The translations under genes and the position numbers were made by a program. A stretch of DNA of 64,000 nt from Membranipora membranacea (taxonomy: Eukaryota; Bryozoa; Gymnolaemata; Cheilostomatida; Membraniporidae). The notes under the pieces were generated by a model, which saw nothing but the letters and a program-made list of their open reading frames with translations, did not search any database and was not told the origin of the DNA. Location: the NCBI GenBank assembly GCA_914767715.1, contig OU612069.1:2914001-2978000 (forward strand), given 5' to 3'. Of the stretch, positions 13,501 through 25,719 are shown piece after piece. Position 1 is the stretch's first letter, and the number at the start of each line of letters is the position of its first letter.

Positions 13501-16500
13501 GACATGACATTTTTTGCAAATTAAGAAAATATAGACAATCCTACTCTGGTGAGGAGTAGGATTGTCTATATTTAATGTGCTGTTTGTTTAGTACATAGAA
13601 TGTAAAAAACTCTCCAAGTAGATGAAAATAGCTTTGATCAGAACATGTGGTTGCAAAGTAAAAAAAGTTAAACAATCTGACATTGAAGTCTAACGGAGCT
13701 GTTTGCTTAGTACATTGATCTGAACGACCTCAAAATTGATTGTCATGACATCATCGCCTGCTAATTACAGCAATTTATCTATTTTATAACACTTTAGTAC
13801 GTGGATCAATACTTAGAGCACCCCTCGAGGGTCCTTTTATAGATTTGTTGTGCTCAGTACGTACAAGATATCGATTTTCTAGGCTGAGTAATCTAACTTT
13901 GACGCCTTGAGCCTTGTTATCCACACTATTAAGGTATGACCTACCCAGAGCTATAGATGTTTACCTCTCCCTTGCCCTAGTCTTTCCTAAGGCCTATCCT
14001 TATCTGCCTTCTATCTGCTATAGCGTACTGTTACTTCTAGGCTCAGTCGATGCCATTTGTGTCAGTCGCCTTGCTTTCTAGCAAGAGCAAATTGATGTTG
14101 CACACTTCAAGCAAGGCAGCTTTTCTTCTCAGTGTTCAGGCAGGGACCTTTCCCAGAAATATAAACCAACTTTTTCTTCTGCTCAACAACTTTATCCTTT
14201 CAGAAGATGGCTTTGTTTGTTGTGTTTGATTCATCTTGAATTTACAGTTGCTGCTAATGGAGTTAGGCAGATGCAAATTGCAACACTCGTGACCTGTTTT
14301 CTATTTCAGTCAATACAACGTACAGCCCTGCAGTCCCCTGCAGTCAATACAACGTACAGCCCTGGATTGAAAACAATAGCTTGAATTTGAAATAAAATAA
14401 CAAAAGTGTTGTTGTTTTGCAGAACTTGCACTCATGGTACACATTAACCAACGCTTTGAGAATAGGATGTGGCTATCAGTGGCATCAAATTTTGTAACAA
14501 TGAAAATAATTAGTCCTCACCACAAATAAGATATTTTGGAAAACAACCTAGCATCAATTATAGGGCGTGTACAATTGTTGTTTATCAAATAGCTTCCTGA
14601 ATGCAATTGGGGGCTTTACCTACTTTTATCTATGTAAATATTGCAAAACCTCATAACCTGCTGATAAACAACAAATTTGGAGCTAGACTAGATAACTTTT
14701 GCGCACAATAACAACATATGCCAATCTAACAATCCTATACTGACTTAGTCGTTTTCTTAGTATTCCTACTCTTGACTCACTGGACAAAAAAGTAAGTTTT
14801 ATGAGATAGTTACCGGATGTACAACTCTCTGGCTGATAGCTCTGAATCAACTGTCTACTTTTTTTACTACCTGTCATCAAATAAGTTCTGGAATGTACTG
14901 TCCCCGGACGCAGGAACTGGTGGGCGGATTTCAGGTGACAAACCAGTACCAGGAATTATGTACCTATGTAAAATGCTGTAATCTCTGTAAATGTCAATCT
15001 TATAAAATATGTGAATACATAAATTGTTACTGATTGACCACCAGGGCGCAACGTATAAATATAGTAATCAAAGCTGAATATTACATAGGTTTGGTGGACC
15101 GTAACCAAATATGTTTTACAGAATCATCATACCATAAAGCAATATCAACCAGCCTATGTGAACACAAGCTAAACCATAAAGTAACTCCTTAACCATGGAG
15201 GAACACATGATTTTGTGACTAATCGAGAAGAAGTTGTCTTAAAAATAGAATGCAGATAATAATGCTTTATGATTTTGAATGGGAAGCACTGAGCTGTCTC
15301 ATGTCAGTAATTAACTCCCCCTTTCTTGTGCATTCAAGATTGACCGCTGACGTCCATCTCATGCCTTGTTGAGATTTCGGCTTAATATCCAGGGTTGGAA
15401 TAATAGGCAGTGATTTGCCCATCTGATTTTATAAATGTGTGAAGGAATTTATGATATATATTGATGATAGGGAGTAATAAACTCGAGATTTATCCTATTG
15501 TTTTGCTGCCGCCCAGAATTCACAAGCATTCTTACCTCCACGCCCCAGAGAGGTCAACATGTCAGTAACCAGGGTCATCCTTATTACCACTTTGTTTTTA
15601 CCCTCTCTTGAGCAAACATTGTTGAAGGATTATCGGAGCATTGTCGAGATTGTTTATTTATCATGAGGGGTGCGCATGTTAACATGCCGCTGCAGGTATG
15701 TGATTTCATGACATCATCATTCTGCCGAGGAGGTGTAGCTAGTATTTATCACATTGAACTCGAGTTGGGTGTTTTTCGGCTGGGGATTAAAGTGATGATA
15801 AAAACTCAGTGGTGTTCATCTGTTTGATGTGAACTATGTTATCTATTGTTGCAAGTTCATATGCTGCGCATAACATTAGGCAACACCTATACAGTCCTAC
15901 ATGCAATAGTTCAAAAATAACTTTAATGATGTAAACATCAGAAGTAAAAAAGGGTGTGAATCATGTGACTGCAAGGCAGCGGCAGCTGATTGCAGATGCT
16001 CAAAGGCAGCGAGAGAACATTTATCGTGTACTTTTTAACTCAATCCAATATGGTGTATTATTATGCATATCAATACATATTAGAAATGATGGTATTTTTA
16101 ATTTTCCTCCATTTTGTCTGACACGGTCTTAGATGATGTGTATCTTCTTCTCAGTGCATATTTTGAAAGGTTTTCAACAATCAAGTTCAATCATCTCATC
16201 ATATGGAATGAAAATACGTCAGAAAGAGGCGTTACACTTATCAATATAACTAAGTCATATAAGGCAGCATCACAGTACTATAGGCCGATTTGGCAGCATA
16301 ATGTCGTTAGCATCATTCAAAATGTCAATGACCGCACTTCTTTCTTCACTGCCAATGAATCTCTATCGTGCCAAAAATCCTGAAACCACCTTGCCTCCAA
16401 TATCAATCTTCCTTCTGCATCCATCAACTTAGCGTGCCTGGAAGACTCATCATTACAAATAGTATCATGATATTTGTTGCATTTTCGATTTACTCATTTC

Positions 16501-17448
16501 ACTGTACTGTTTGGGAATGCAAAGGAGCATACTTATCTACACCTAGCTGTATTAATTTGCCTTGATAAGGTGAGAAGAATGAACAACCATTATGTTTTCT
16601 ATTTTTAGAAAGAAATTAACAATTGAAAGGAGGCAATCATTTGTCGACATTGATGGAAAGATCGAAAGAGCTATGGTAGGTATATTAGGTGATGAATACT
16701 CAGCCTTAGAACTCCATTTTTTATCATTTGCGAAGCTGGGCTATCTCTATGAGTCTCGAGTAAGGGAAGGTCTGCAAAAAATTGCTGTACCTAGGGATGC
16801 ATTAAAGCAGTTGTTTCTTTTTCAATCGCGTTTCAGGAAATACCTGCTGTCCAAACTTCTATAAGTGGCCGTGGACAAAGATAAAATGTGAGGAAAAATG
16901 TAGTTTTGATACTGGAAACATTTGAGGATTGCTTGGAATTCATGGGATAAAGTTCGTTGCTGTGTTGTCCCAAGAAATCATGAATTCTAAACTGATTGCA
17001 ATTTGGTACAGAAAAGGTTGGCGCACCCATAGCCCATGAGTAGTTATTCATTAATGCGCAACTGTTTCTGTGCCTCATTGAGCTGATTTTCACCCCTGCT
17101 GTCAACTGTTACAGTACGCTAGTGGGGTGGGGTGCTTGGGATCGGGCGGGGGTAAGAGAATTGGAGCTTTGTGAAATTGTGTAGCCATATACTGCTGCTT
17201 CCCTCTCTAACGTATCCTAATTTTTGATATTACAGGACTCGGTGAAGATGGAGCTGTTATCTACTGTAAGGAAAGAAGTACAGGATTTAAAGTCACAAGT
17301 TGTTGCGTTACAAAAACACAACTCTCGACTGGAAGCAGAAAATAGAATATTAAGAAGCGCGGCCACCCCAGAGATTTTAGCCCAACTTAAAACTGCAGGA
17401 GACTTAACGCTTCAGAGCAGTTCTATAGCACAACCTGCTTCCTGCTAG
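10515..17448 (+). CDS. TSC22-domain protein copy B (three exons)
   Basis: Exons 10515-10834, 16609-16675 and 17236-17448 join in frame (phase 2, then phase 0) to 199 residues, stop TAG. Residues 1-106 are a Ser/Thr/Gln-rich, probably disordered N-terminus. About 108-135 is the TSC box (FVDIDGKIERAM then DSVKMELLSTVRKEV). About 136-165 is a leucine zipper (DLKSQVVALQKHNSRLEAEN) ending RSAATPE, followed by a 23-residue Ser-rich tail. Members of this family homo- or heterodimerise through the zipper and modulate transcription. Donors are GTAAGT and GTAGGT. The first ATG (10515) is used; the frame is open for 51 bases upstream. Exons 2 and 3 are certain. Exon 1 is linked only by phase and position, and other first exons are likely, as TSC22 genes often have several promoters. 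Exons 2-3 are duplicated as copy A. Confidence 0.7.
13388..13440 (+). repeat. GC-rich double-hairpin dispersed repeat, copy 1
   Basis: A GC-rich island in AT-rich intron sequence, built of two small palindromes: AGTCTGAG...CAGACT and CCCCTCGCC...GGCGAGGGG. Related copies are at 21133, 28390 and, inverted, 58438. Confidence 0.75.
13527..13573. repeat. Perfect 20-bp inverted repeat
   Basis: Arms 13527-13546 and 13554-13573 (AAATATAGACAATCCTACTC and its exact complement) with a 7-base loop, inside intron 1 of TSC22 copy B. Not followed by a T-run. Confidence 0.85.
14307..14364 (+). repeat. Short tandem duplication
   Basis: A 24-base unit beginning CAGTCAATACAACGTACAGC occurs at 14307-14330 and again at 14341-14364, separated by 10 bases. 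Confidence 0.85.
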
Positions 17449-17998
17449 CAAGTTACCTGCTGCGTTTTTTAATCTTTTTAAAGGTGCATAGAAGAACCTA
17501 TACTTAACTGGTTGGTTACCCTGTGAAACGTCTTCCTTGTTTTCAATATTGACTATGGATGCTCGATTTGTTTGTAATATTCTTTCAGTGATGAGAATTT
17601 GTGTATTTACTATAGCATCTGTTATCGCACAAGATATGTGTAGTTTTTTTTATTATTTTCTCTCCCGCCACAAAGCATCATGCCATGAATGTAATGTGAG
17701 CATGGGTGATTTTTATTTCACTTCTCAAATTAATTTGGTATAAAAACCATATTGATCTCATAAATTTTATTGTAAATATTGTGTCATCAAGACACGATGT
17801 CATACCTTACATAGATTCTTTTAACTAAAGGCTGTACATAAATCTCTATAACTCTATTATTAGTGCAATTTAAAATTCCAAATCTTTTTTTTTCAACGAC
17901 GGAATTTGAAACTCTATCGATGACATAACGTCTTCATTTTATCGCTTTTGTTACCATTCTGTTTCTGATATATATTTTTGTTACAAAATATCAGTCAG

Positions 17999-18004
17999 AA
18001 TAAA
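17999..18004 (+). promoter_or_regulatory. Candidate polyadenylation signal of TSC22 copy B
   Basis: AATAAA about 550 bases after the stop codon of copy B, in T-rich sequence. It is the first canonical hexamer noticed on this strand after the stop, and implies a 3' UTR of about 0.57 kb. Confidence 0.4.
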
Positions 18005-18507
18005 TTCTGTCCTAAGTATATTCAATTCGACTATTTTGATGTCTTGTTGCCTTAAATGATCATTGTTAACAGCACGCCAGAAAACACATCAATATGGTTA
18101 TAATTTTGTGAAAATTGTCGGCGATAGTTTTTATAAGAAATTTTGTAAATCAAACTCATGCTTCACCTATTAATTCGACAACTCATGGTTGGGTTACCAT
18201 ATTTAAATCTGAAAAAATAATAGGGTGACAAAATAGGTAATTGTTGCTATGAAGTTCTGCTCTCCAAATGCTACCTGGTATTCTTGTGCGGTACATTGAT
18301 ACTGATATCGGACTATCTGTCTCTACAATAATGCTGTAGCAAAACACTATCCATCTTCAATATGTTTAACACTATTATCAGCCCTCAGGTTATTTATTTA
18401 GGTGTTATTACTCCCTGATGACTCTAAGAGTCCAATTAACGAATGCATGTTTTGCAGTCTGTTTTCTCTCCAATTGAACCCCAAGCCCCAAACACCGTTA
18501 ATATGAC

Positions 18508-18525
18508 ATATATATATATATATAT
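18508..18525. repeat. (TA)n microsatellite
   Basis: Nine TA dinucleotides in a row in intergenic sequence. Confidence 0.9.
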
Positions 18526-18986
18526 GCCTCAGTTAAACCCTAGGGACCCTTTGTAGTTGGTCTTATATATCATTGATGCAACTCTTGCAGTTTGCAGATC
18601 AATCCACCTGCTAAACATGCACTGAACCCTCTGACTGTTCAGTGAACTCCCTAGTCAGCTGTTAACCCAGCGGGTCAGGACTTTGGGCGAGCAGATCAGA
18701 GAAAGAATTTATCGATTATCATTAGATCATATGGATTCAGCATTGCTCAACCTGCACATAACTCAATATTATAAGCCTTTTGTGAAGCTGATTTTTTGTG
18801 CATCCAGATAAAAACGTAAGAACTGATGAACAATGGCTGTGTGTTATTTTTATGTAAACATCTCAGTGATTTTTATGTGTCGTACACGCACATAAAACCA
18901 TCTGCTTCATGTTTTTCTTATTGCTGAGTGGGCCCTTGTTTTGCAAAAAAAATGCGGTTGTACCTAATGAACTACTATCAATTTAG

Positions 18987-19113
18987 TTTAAGCGCTCAAA
19001 CTGTGCCGGGATAGCTGGTAGGGGCTTTTCATTATCAACCACTTTCCCCACCCACAAGTGGTCGGTATTGAAATACCACTACCAGCTATCTCGGCACAAT
19101 TTGAGCGCTTAAA
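18987..19113. mobile_element. Foldback MITE, family 1 copy 1
   Basis: Long imperfect inverted repeat. The left end TTTAAGCGCTCAAACTGTGC pairs with the right end GCACAATTTGAGCGCTTAAA, and the pairing continues through TAGCTGGTAG. A second copy of the family is at 21530-21646. No coding capacity. Confidence 0.8.
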
Positions 19114-20261
19114 TCTGTCAATCTACATCAATTGTCTCAAATACTCCTACATGCATGTGCTTGCGCAGGCAGGGGTGCACCTAGTCAATAGAGCCGGTCC
19201 ATGGCTTACCAGACTAGTTGATTGATTGATTTATTGGCTAACACAAACTTTATATGTTGCGAGAAAAGGATGCATACACTCAGCATTGTCGTAAAAAGAG
19301 CTTGCTACTGGTGTACGGAACTTTTATAAAAAAAACTCGTTGCCGAATTCTGAATAAAATATTTTCTCGGGTATCCTCACCTGTCCTAAAAAAAAACTGC
19401 AGCTGAAGCTTTAGTCATCGGCTCATTAGCTTAGTCTGGGGCCTAAAAGGCCCTTATATTGAACCAAGAATCATAAGCTGTAGGCCTACCTCACGGTCCC
19501 TGGTCAAAATTCAAAGTCATCTGTACATGCTGATAGGGAGTTTTACATTCTTCAATACCAATCACCTGATAATTATCAATATAACAAACGATACATCTTG
19601 TGATCTCCTATCCCTTGCTATTCAAACATGCTGAAACTGATACAAGAATTATCACGTTTCAAGAGTTGACAAAAAGTTGTCCTCTCGATGAAAAAAGGTT
19701 AGATAACTCACATCAATTTTATGTATGAATTTGAACACTCTCTTGATTATTTAGTATGACCGAAAACTGTAAACTACGTCAATTTTTCTGATGCAAGTAC
19801 GATAGGCTGAGCTTGGCTTGAGATGCCTCTCCTCCTCCAAAAACCACCATGTTAGAAAACAGAGTGTGATGAATGAATAAAATAAGGCTTCAGTTATTAA
19901 TCTTACAAGGTTATCTGCTCAGCTTTGCTAGATATGTTTTATCAAGGAGGAAATTCTCCTTGGGTAATAAGAATAAACGGTAATCTTATTGAAGTTCACA
20001 GCTGAAATTTACCTTCCCCTTGCAATAGAAGTAAAACAGCTGTAACAACGGTTAGTTGAGAATACACAACACAATCGCTAGTTGAATGTTATTCTTGGAA
20101 TGCTACCATGGGTTCGATGAGATCATTGAATAATGCTACAGACTTTGAACGTGAAAGTGTGAAGAAGTAAAGCTTAGAATGACCGTACTAATGTACAGCG
20201 AGCTACTTAATATGTGATTTAGGAATAAAATTGAAAAAACTGTAAAACCCATTCAATAACT

Positions 20262-23200
20262 ATGGCAACGGCACCGGTTGGTAATAAAGCTTTACTAGCA
20301 AGCAGCGATGTTGGTGAGTTGTCTTCCTTTTTCCTTGTACGGTGTTTTCAAGCGAAGCTGTAGACTGACTTATGCGCTTTTTCTACCTTAGAGGAGTCAA
20401 GTTTGCACAGGAGGAAAGTTTGTCTATAAGGGTTACTATAGGCCTACATATACTCAAACTCATTATAATAGCACAAACTCCCTCCTTAGATAGTTGGCAA
20501 AAGTTGGTGTTAGGACATATTAAGTGCCTCCTCCCCCAAACTGGCCTTAAACCACTGCTGCCACACAGCCAAATGTGTGCTTATAGAATTCTGTATAGCT
20601 AAAAACTAATAAATTGATGCTGCAATCTCAGCATTGTCACCTATTGAGCAAATAATCTGCGCAAACAAGGGTATGAAATTAATTATCTACCGGCGCGGGT
20701 GACGTAGTTACTGTCTTACTAGTGCATTCAGTACACGTCATGAGATGGTGCGTAGATTTCATGCCATGATTTTGAAGATCAGTTTGTGCAAATTATTTGC
20801 CCATTAGGTGGCAATTATGAGATTTAAGTCTCAATTCATTATCTTGGAGCTATGTAGAATTCAATGAGCACAAATTTGCATGAGTGGCAGCAGTAGTTTA
20901 AGGTTAAGGCTACATTTGCACAGTGTTTGTCAGAATATACTAATTCCCTCCCCTGATGCCTTATTCATTGGCAAAAAAAGCTTATAAGACATCAGGAGTA
21001 AGGTTCTGGCATCCTTATTAATTTACTTCGCTCGGTAAAAAATAATACATAGAAATAAGGTTAATGACAACTGGGATATTATCCAATATCTGCAGGTTAC
21101 ATACCTGAAAAACCAAAGATATAAGGTTTGTTAGTCTGACCCCTAGACTCTTGCCCCCTGTCTGATGGCCCCCCCCCCCCGTCTGACGGCCTCCAGTCCA
21201 AAGGCCCCCATTTGGTGCAAACGTCAGCCTATCATGGTCAAGTCTGATATTTTGTCTACCCGGTTCAGGTATGGACGGTAAACCAGGTATCGCCTGCCAC
21301 TGTAATGATTTACTGGATATTATGCTCGATGGAGTAACAGATACAGTAAAATCCAGAGCCGGGATGTTAGCATTCGTTGTTCTCTCAGGAAGCTATGCTA
21401 CTAAGTCTGTTGGTGAGTATATTATGTAGCGGATCTTGTCTTGTTGTCTCAATGAGGCACAGCACAGGGTAATATTATCTGAGTACTCATAGGCCCTTGA
21501 AATCATGCTTGCTCTAGTCATAAGAATTGCGCGACTGTGTCGGGATAACTGGTAGTAGCATTTCATTATCAACCACTTTCCCTACCCAAGTGGTTGATAA
21601 TGAAATGCTACTACCAGCCATCCAGGCACAGCTTAAGCGTCTAAACTAGATCTGGCCCAAATCTGCGCGGGGTGTTGACAGATAGTTCATCCAGAAAATG
21701 TGTTTGATTCATTGTTCACTGGGCTTTCTATATGAAAGTTTTTCTCAAACACAAAAGAAAACTCAAAATCAAATACTGATTATTTTCAGGATCGAACAGA
21801 CATTTTTTTATAGTTCGTTAGTAATAGTATAGTATAGTTATGCAAGTAATCTATCTTCATTTTAACTTATCTTCTTCTCAAGCTTTCTTTTTTCCTTTTC
21901 CTCTTTTTTCGGCACTATTCGGAAAACATTCCAATACTGAAATGAACTAGACTGCCAATAAAAATGTTAATAAAAAAGGAAGAAATTTCAATTATTCAAT
22001 CCCAAATGAACTTTGATCGAGAATATAGAACAGATGGTGTAATTTTTCGCTTTATTTAATTGTAGCGAAATCTATGCATAAGAATGGTGATATGACATGC
22101 TATACCTACAGAGTAAGTCAACAAGTATCTTAGTGGATGAATTTTTTTGTTGATTCAAATCAAGCTGGCACTTATCAAGACTGTTTTTAAATCTTACTTT
22201 GGCTAACTAACAGACTTTGGCAAAAATGTCGGTAAAAGGTAATAAATATTAGAATTAAAAAAATTTAACTCCGTGAATTGAATACATTCCAATTACCCAC
22301 AAGTCATTGCAATCTGTTGAATGTAAGATCAATTCCAATATTTGCCTGCAAACCGACTTGCTCCCGCGAAAGGTCACCAGTAAAATTGGTAGTGACTGAA
22401 TGCAGGTAAACTGAATTGAATATGATCTTGTAGAATATTCAATCTGAGGGACATGTGTTCAATCTTCCAGGTTTTATCATATGATATCATCATGTAATAC
22501 TATATCATGATACATTGTATTATTATTGATTATAGAAAATAAAGGAGATGACTTCAGCCCAGCCATGGTTTACTCTACCACTGATTATCAGTCCTCTGTT
22601 TCACTACAATGATGTAGTGTCTATCAGACCTCCATTCCTGGTGGGTGTGCAGCAGCTTTACTGTATGAATTTGCTAGACACTTACACACTGACATCGAGA
22701 TTACACTATTAACATGTGTATCTCTGATCGTTAAAGTCAATTTAGTAGCAGTACCCAACATGTACCCGCCCCTACTTAGTAAAATTCAACACGGGTCGTT
22801 ACAACAAATTCCCTGTGATGGTACTCTTACTAAATTTATTAATTCACTCTCTATCAATCAGAGAGATTCATGCAATAGTATATCACTTGATCAGTCTGAG
22901 ACACGTATGTTTATTTGGCATTGTGTTACATCTTGTGGCAATCAATTATCAAACCCTACTAGGCAGGGTCTGAGAGGCATGGTAGGCCCCAACCTGTAAA
23001 ATTGAGTTGTACTTGTTCTCAGGTGAACAGTGTGACACTGATAGATACATCTCAACATCCGTATTTGACTATTAGGCCAGAAGCAGCCTAGCTGTAACTG
23101 CTCTATAAAAAAATGGCACGGACAATTTTTGATGGCAGGAAACTGATCGCATATTATACTTCATTGATGTTTCTTCTGTAAAATTCACCGGGTGTACCCA

Positions 23201-25435
23201 GTTGTAGTGGTCATATTTAGAAATTAAAAGGTGTTTTGTTTTTGCATTATATGTGTGTGGACATAACTCCTATTCTGTGTAATATTACTAATCTAATCTT
23301 CAGGGAATTCCAGGTTGAAACTGCATTGTGGGGATTTCGTTGACTTGCCAATTTATTTACCAAGTAAACTTGCAGGAGTCTGCTCGTGTTAGATCAGGAC
23401 AAATTTAAAATTTTCAATAAGTATAATGTCAGATCTTTATGAGGTTAGTATGATACTGTCTTGCGGCAGCATATCCGCAATATTTATCAAAATTGCATAT
23501 AATAAATGTTAAGAATTCAATAAAAGGTGTTTCTAGGGTGGAAAAACGTGCTGAATCCAATATTAAGGGTGTACCCAGTTGTAGCGATCATGTCAGCGGC
23601 AGCGCGGCAGCATATCCTCACTTCCTCTAAAAATTGCTTATAATGAGTGAAATATTAAGAGTTTAAATAAAAGGTGTTTCAAGGGTATAATAACGTGCTG
23701 AATATAAAGAAATGAGGGTGTAACCTAGAACAAGTTTGATCCAATTGCATGCATGCCTGTTGCTCCCGATCCACTGGTCATGCTGCGGCGTTACCAGTGG
23801 ATTGGAAGCCACTCGGAATGCAGGCAAATCGACCAAACTTGGTCTAGTGTACCCAGTCGTAGCAATCATGTCAGCAGAAGATCGGCAGCGCGGCAGCATA
23901 TCGCAATTTCTCTCAAAATCGCTTATTATAAGTGAAATGTTACGAGTTTAAAACAAGGGTATATCTAGGGTAGAACAACCTGCTGAATCTAAAACTGAGA
24001 GTGTACCCGGTTGTAGCAATCATGTCAGCAGCAGCGCGGCAGCATACCTGCAATTTTCTTAATAATCGGTTAGATAAGTGAAATGTTAAGTGATCAATAT
24101 GGTCAGCAGGAAACACGACTATATATATGATTTTAACAAGATATTCTGTCACATCATTTTAAAAGGTGGTCAGCGACAGCACTACATCTCAATGAGAACA
24201 AGACAAAAAGCAGCCTAGGCCCTAGACGTGAGACGAATTTGATGTAGGAAAAAAGTGTGTACCCAGTTGAAGAGGTCAGCCGCAGCACTACTGCATATCC
24301 CAAATATTCACACTATCGATATGTGATTAGTGGGAAGTCAAGAGTTTGATGCAGTTGACACAAGTCAAGACTATAGTCCTGGGCTCTACATTGTATACGT
24401 TTTAGCATTGCAAGTGGTGGTTGGTGAGAGACAGCGCTACCGCATATCCCCATATCATGTCATTAGCATGTTAGGAAAGTATGCGAAGCTGGCATATCTA
24501 AGTTTTTCAGACTCTGACAGTCGAGTTTCTTTGCTGAAAAGTGAGGCACTCATCAAACTCTTTGCTCATGTGATATGCAAAAGATATCCAGCCGAAAAAT
24601 GACATAAGAGGCAATTGAAACATCAAAAATGTTGTTGGTAATTGCCCCAAGACAGTGGTCTTAAGACCATACAAACAATATCATACTAGTCCCATAAGAA
24701 GTTTGACATAAGTCAATTGAAAATTTTCAATTTGTGCTGGTCTGGTCTGATACGAGCAGACTTCTCTACAAGTTTACTTCGTGAATTAATTGCCATGTCA
24801 ACGAATCCCATAATGCAATTTCAACCTGGAATTCCCTGATGATTAGATTAGTTAGACTACACAGAATAGGAGTTATTTCCCACACATTTAATGCCAAAAC
24901 AAAACACCTTTTAATTTCTAAATATGACCACTACAACTGGGTACACCCAGTGAATTTTACAGAACATACACCAATGGAGTATAAAACGTGATCAATATGC
25001 TGCCATCAAATATTGTCCGTGCCATAACAATTTATGCTATAGCTGCTTCTGGCCTATATGCATATGCATTGGAAAATGATTTTGCAAGGGGATAGACAAA
25101 TTAGAATTTTTTCCCGACGATCATTTTCAAGGTTATCACCAGGTAGCCTGTACATTTCAGTTGATCAATCTGAGATTGGTGTAAGAGCAGTGACTTTTAG
25201 GTAATTGTCAATTATTCAAAAAATTGTTAACGTGAAACATTTCTTGTGACAGGCGTACGCTCTGATGGTCGGCGGTTGGGTACTAAACAACACCGGATAC
25301 GTACTGCAGATCGCACACAGGGATGACAAATACAAACAGCAGTTCCTACCTCCCAGTTATCTGTGCTGGATGTTAGCTATGTTCACAGCTACATCTGGAC
25401 TGTTCTTCAATGCACTGAGAGGAAAACGAGCATAG
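20262..25435 (+). CDS. Small three-helix membrane protein, unrecognised (four exons)
   Basis: Exons 20262-20313, 21269-21412, 22066-22112 and 25253-25435 join perfectly in phase (1, 1, 0) with GTGAGT, GTGAGT and GTAAGT donors, giving 141 residues and a TAG stop. Residues 1-47 are polar with a C-x-C pair at 27/29 (ACHCNDLLD). Three hydrophobic segments follow at about 48-61, 82-101 and 117-136, with a basic loop near 103-109 and a basic C-terminus (RGKRA). Two or three membrane spans are likely; there is no cleavable signal peptide. I do not recognise the family. The 47-base third exon is short, but leaving it out breaks the frame, which supports it. An ATTAAA signal is at 25605. Introns carry two dispersed repeats (21133, 21530) and a 2-kb transposable element (23073-25056). 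Confidence 0.8.
21133..21209 (+). repeat. GC-rich dispersed repeat, degenerate copy 2
   Basis: Starts AGTCTGACCCCTAGACTCTT and shows the GTCTGACGGCC element twice around a 12-base C-run. Related to 13388, but the hairpins are degraded. Confidence 0.55.
21530..21646. mobile_element. Foldback MITE, family 1 copy 2
   Basis: Left arm CTGTGTCGGGATAACTGGTA continues through GTAGCATTTCATTATCAACC and pairs almost fully with the right arm around a short loop. Same family as 18987-19113 (shared TTTCATTATCAACCACTTTCC core). Lies in intron 2 of the membrane-protein gene. Confidence 0.85.
22683..22930 (+). repeat. Dispersed repeat family 2, copy 1
   Basis: Begins CACTGACATCGAGATTACAC. The same sequence recurs inverted at 38301-38530 and directly at 56039-56218, all with the motif ATCTCTGATCGTT and a CCCTGTGATGGTAC or GGGATGGTACTC element. 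It gives open frames by chance (MYPPLL...) but has no conserved protein. Confidence 0.75.
23463..24110 (+). repeat. Tandem ~150-bp repeats inside the long-TIR element
   Basis: At least three diverged units, each containing GTGTACCCAGTTGTAG, ATCATGTCAGCAGCAGCGCG, GCAGCATATCC, then AAAGGTGTTTCTAGGGT and a CGTGCTGAATC element. The array is interrupted by the foldback at 23731-23844. Confidence 0.75.
23731..23844. mobile_element. Foldback MITE, family 3 copy 1 (nested)
   Basis: Inverted repeat with outer arms CAAGTTTGATCC...GACCAAACTTG and inner arms CCGATCCACTGG...CCAGTGGATTGG. It splits one GTGTACCC-containing tandem unit, part of which appears on both sides. Same family as 48863-48974. Confidence 0.75.
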
Positions 25436-25464
25436 ATGATGTATTCTCTCTTACTACACATTCA

Positions 25465-25524
25465 GTGCATGTGCATGTGTATGTTCATGTGCGTGTACAT
25501 GTACATGTGCATGTGATTGTGCAC
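25465..25524. repeat. Alternating purine-pyrimidine (TG/CA-rich) tract
   Basis: About 60 bases of CATGTG/TGTACATG repeats in the presumed 3' UTR of the membrane-protein gene. Such tracts can adopt Z-DNA and mutate fast. Confidence 0.8.
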
Positions 25525-25604
25525 AAACTTGACACTATTATATAATCAATTGTTAATGTTTTTTGTCGATATCAAACTGATATTATTTAGTCATTCATTT
25601 TTCC

Positions 25605-25610
25605 ATTAAA
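25605..25610 (+). promoter_or_regulatory. Candidate polyadenylation signal (ATTAAA)
   Basis: Lies 170 bases after the stop codon of the membrane-protein gene, downstream of the TG-rich tract. Confidence 0.4.
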
Positions 25611-25719
25611 TAGATCACTCAAATGATGTTATAAGCATGAAACAAGAGTATGCTCAATTTGTGTAAGTTATTTGGGATTTAAAAGGAACTTATGTAATAA
25701 GTCTGTACTGCCTGGTGAG

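Larger units (their letters stand above)
17449..20261. other. Intergenic between TSC22 copy B and the membrane-protein gene
   Basis: Holds the presumed 3' UTR of TSC22 copy B, a TA microsatellite and one foldback MITE (all listed separately). No further coding exon was recognised. A short open frame at 17537-17743 lies in the UTR and shows no domain. Confidence 0.5.
23073..25056. mobile_element. 2-kb element with long terminal inverted repeats
   Basis: The left end (TAGGCCAGAAGCAGC, 23073 on) matches the reverse complement of the right end (GCTGCTTCTGGCCTA, ending 25056). The match continues inward for about 330 bp with small indels, through ATGGCACGGACAAT, GGGTGTACCCAGTTGTAGTG and AATTAAAAGGTGTTTTGTTT, to about 23400 and 24730. 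The interior is a tandem array of about 150-bp units (23463-24110) plus a nested foldback (23731-23844), with no transposase frame. The open frame at 24330-24602 shows no known domain. The ends abut a TA dinucleotide on both sides, possibly the target site. It sits in the last intron of the membrane-protein gene. Confidence 0.85.

Noticed and set aside
22760-22999. 79-codon open frame starting MYPPLL
   Set aside because: It is a dispersed repeat; the other two copies do not keep the frame.
24330-24602. 90-codon open frame as a transposase
   Set aside because: No DDE motif or known domain; it lies across repeat units in the long-TIR element.
21412-25253. Direct splice of membrane-protein exon 2 to its last exon
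   Set aside because: Gives a stop after about 25 codons; including the 47-base exon at 22066-22112 restores the frame with good splice sites.
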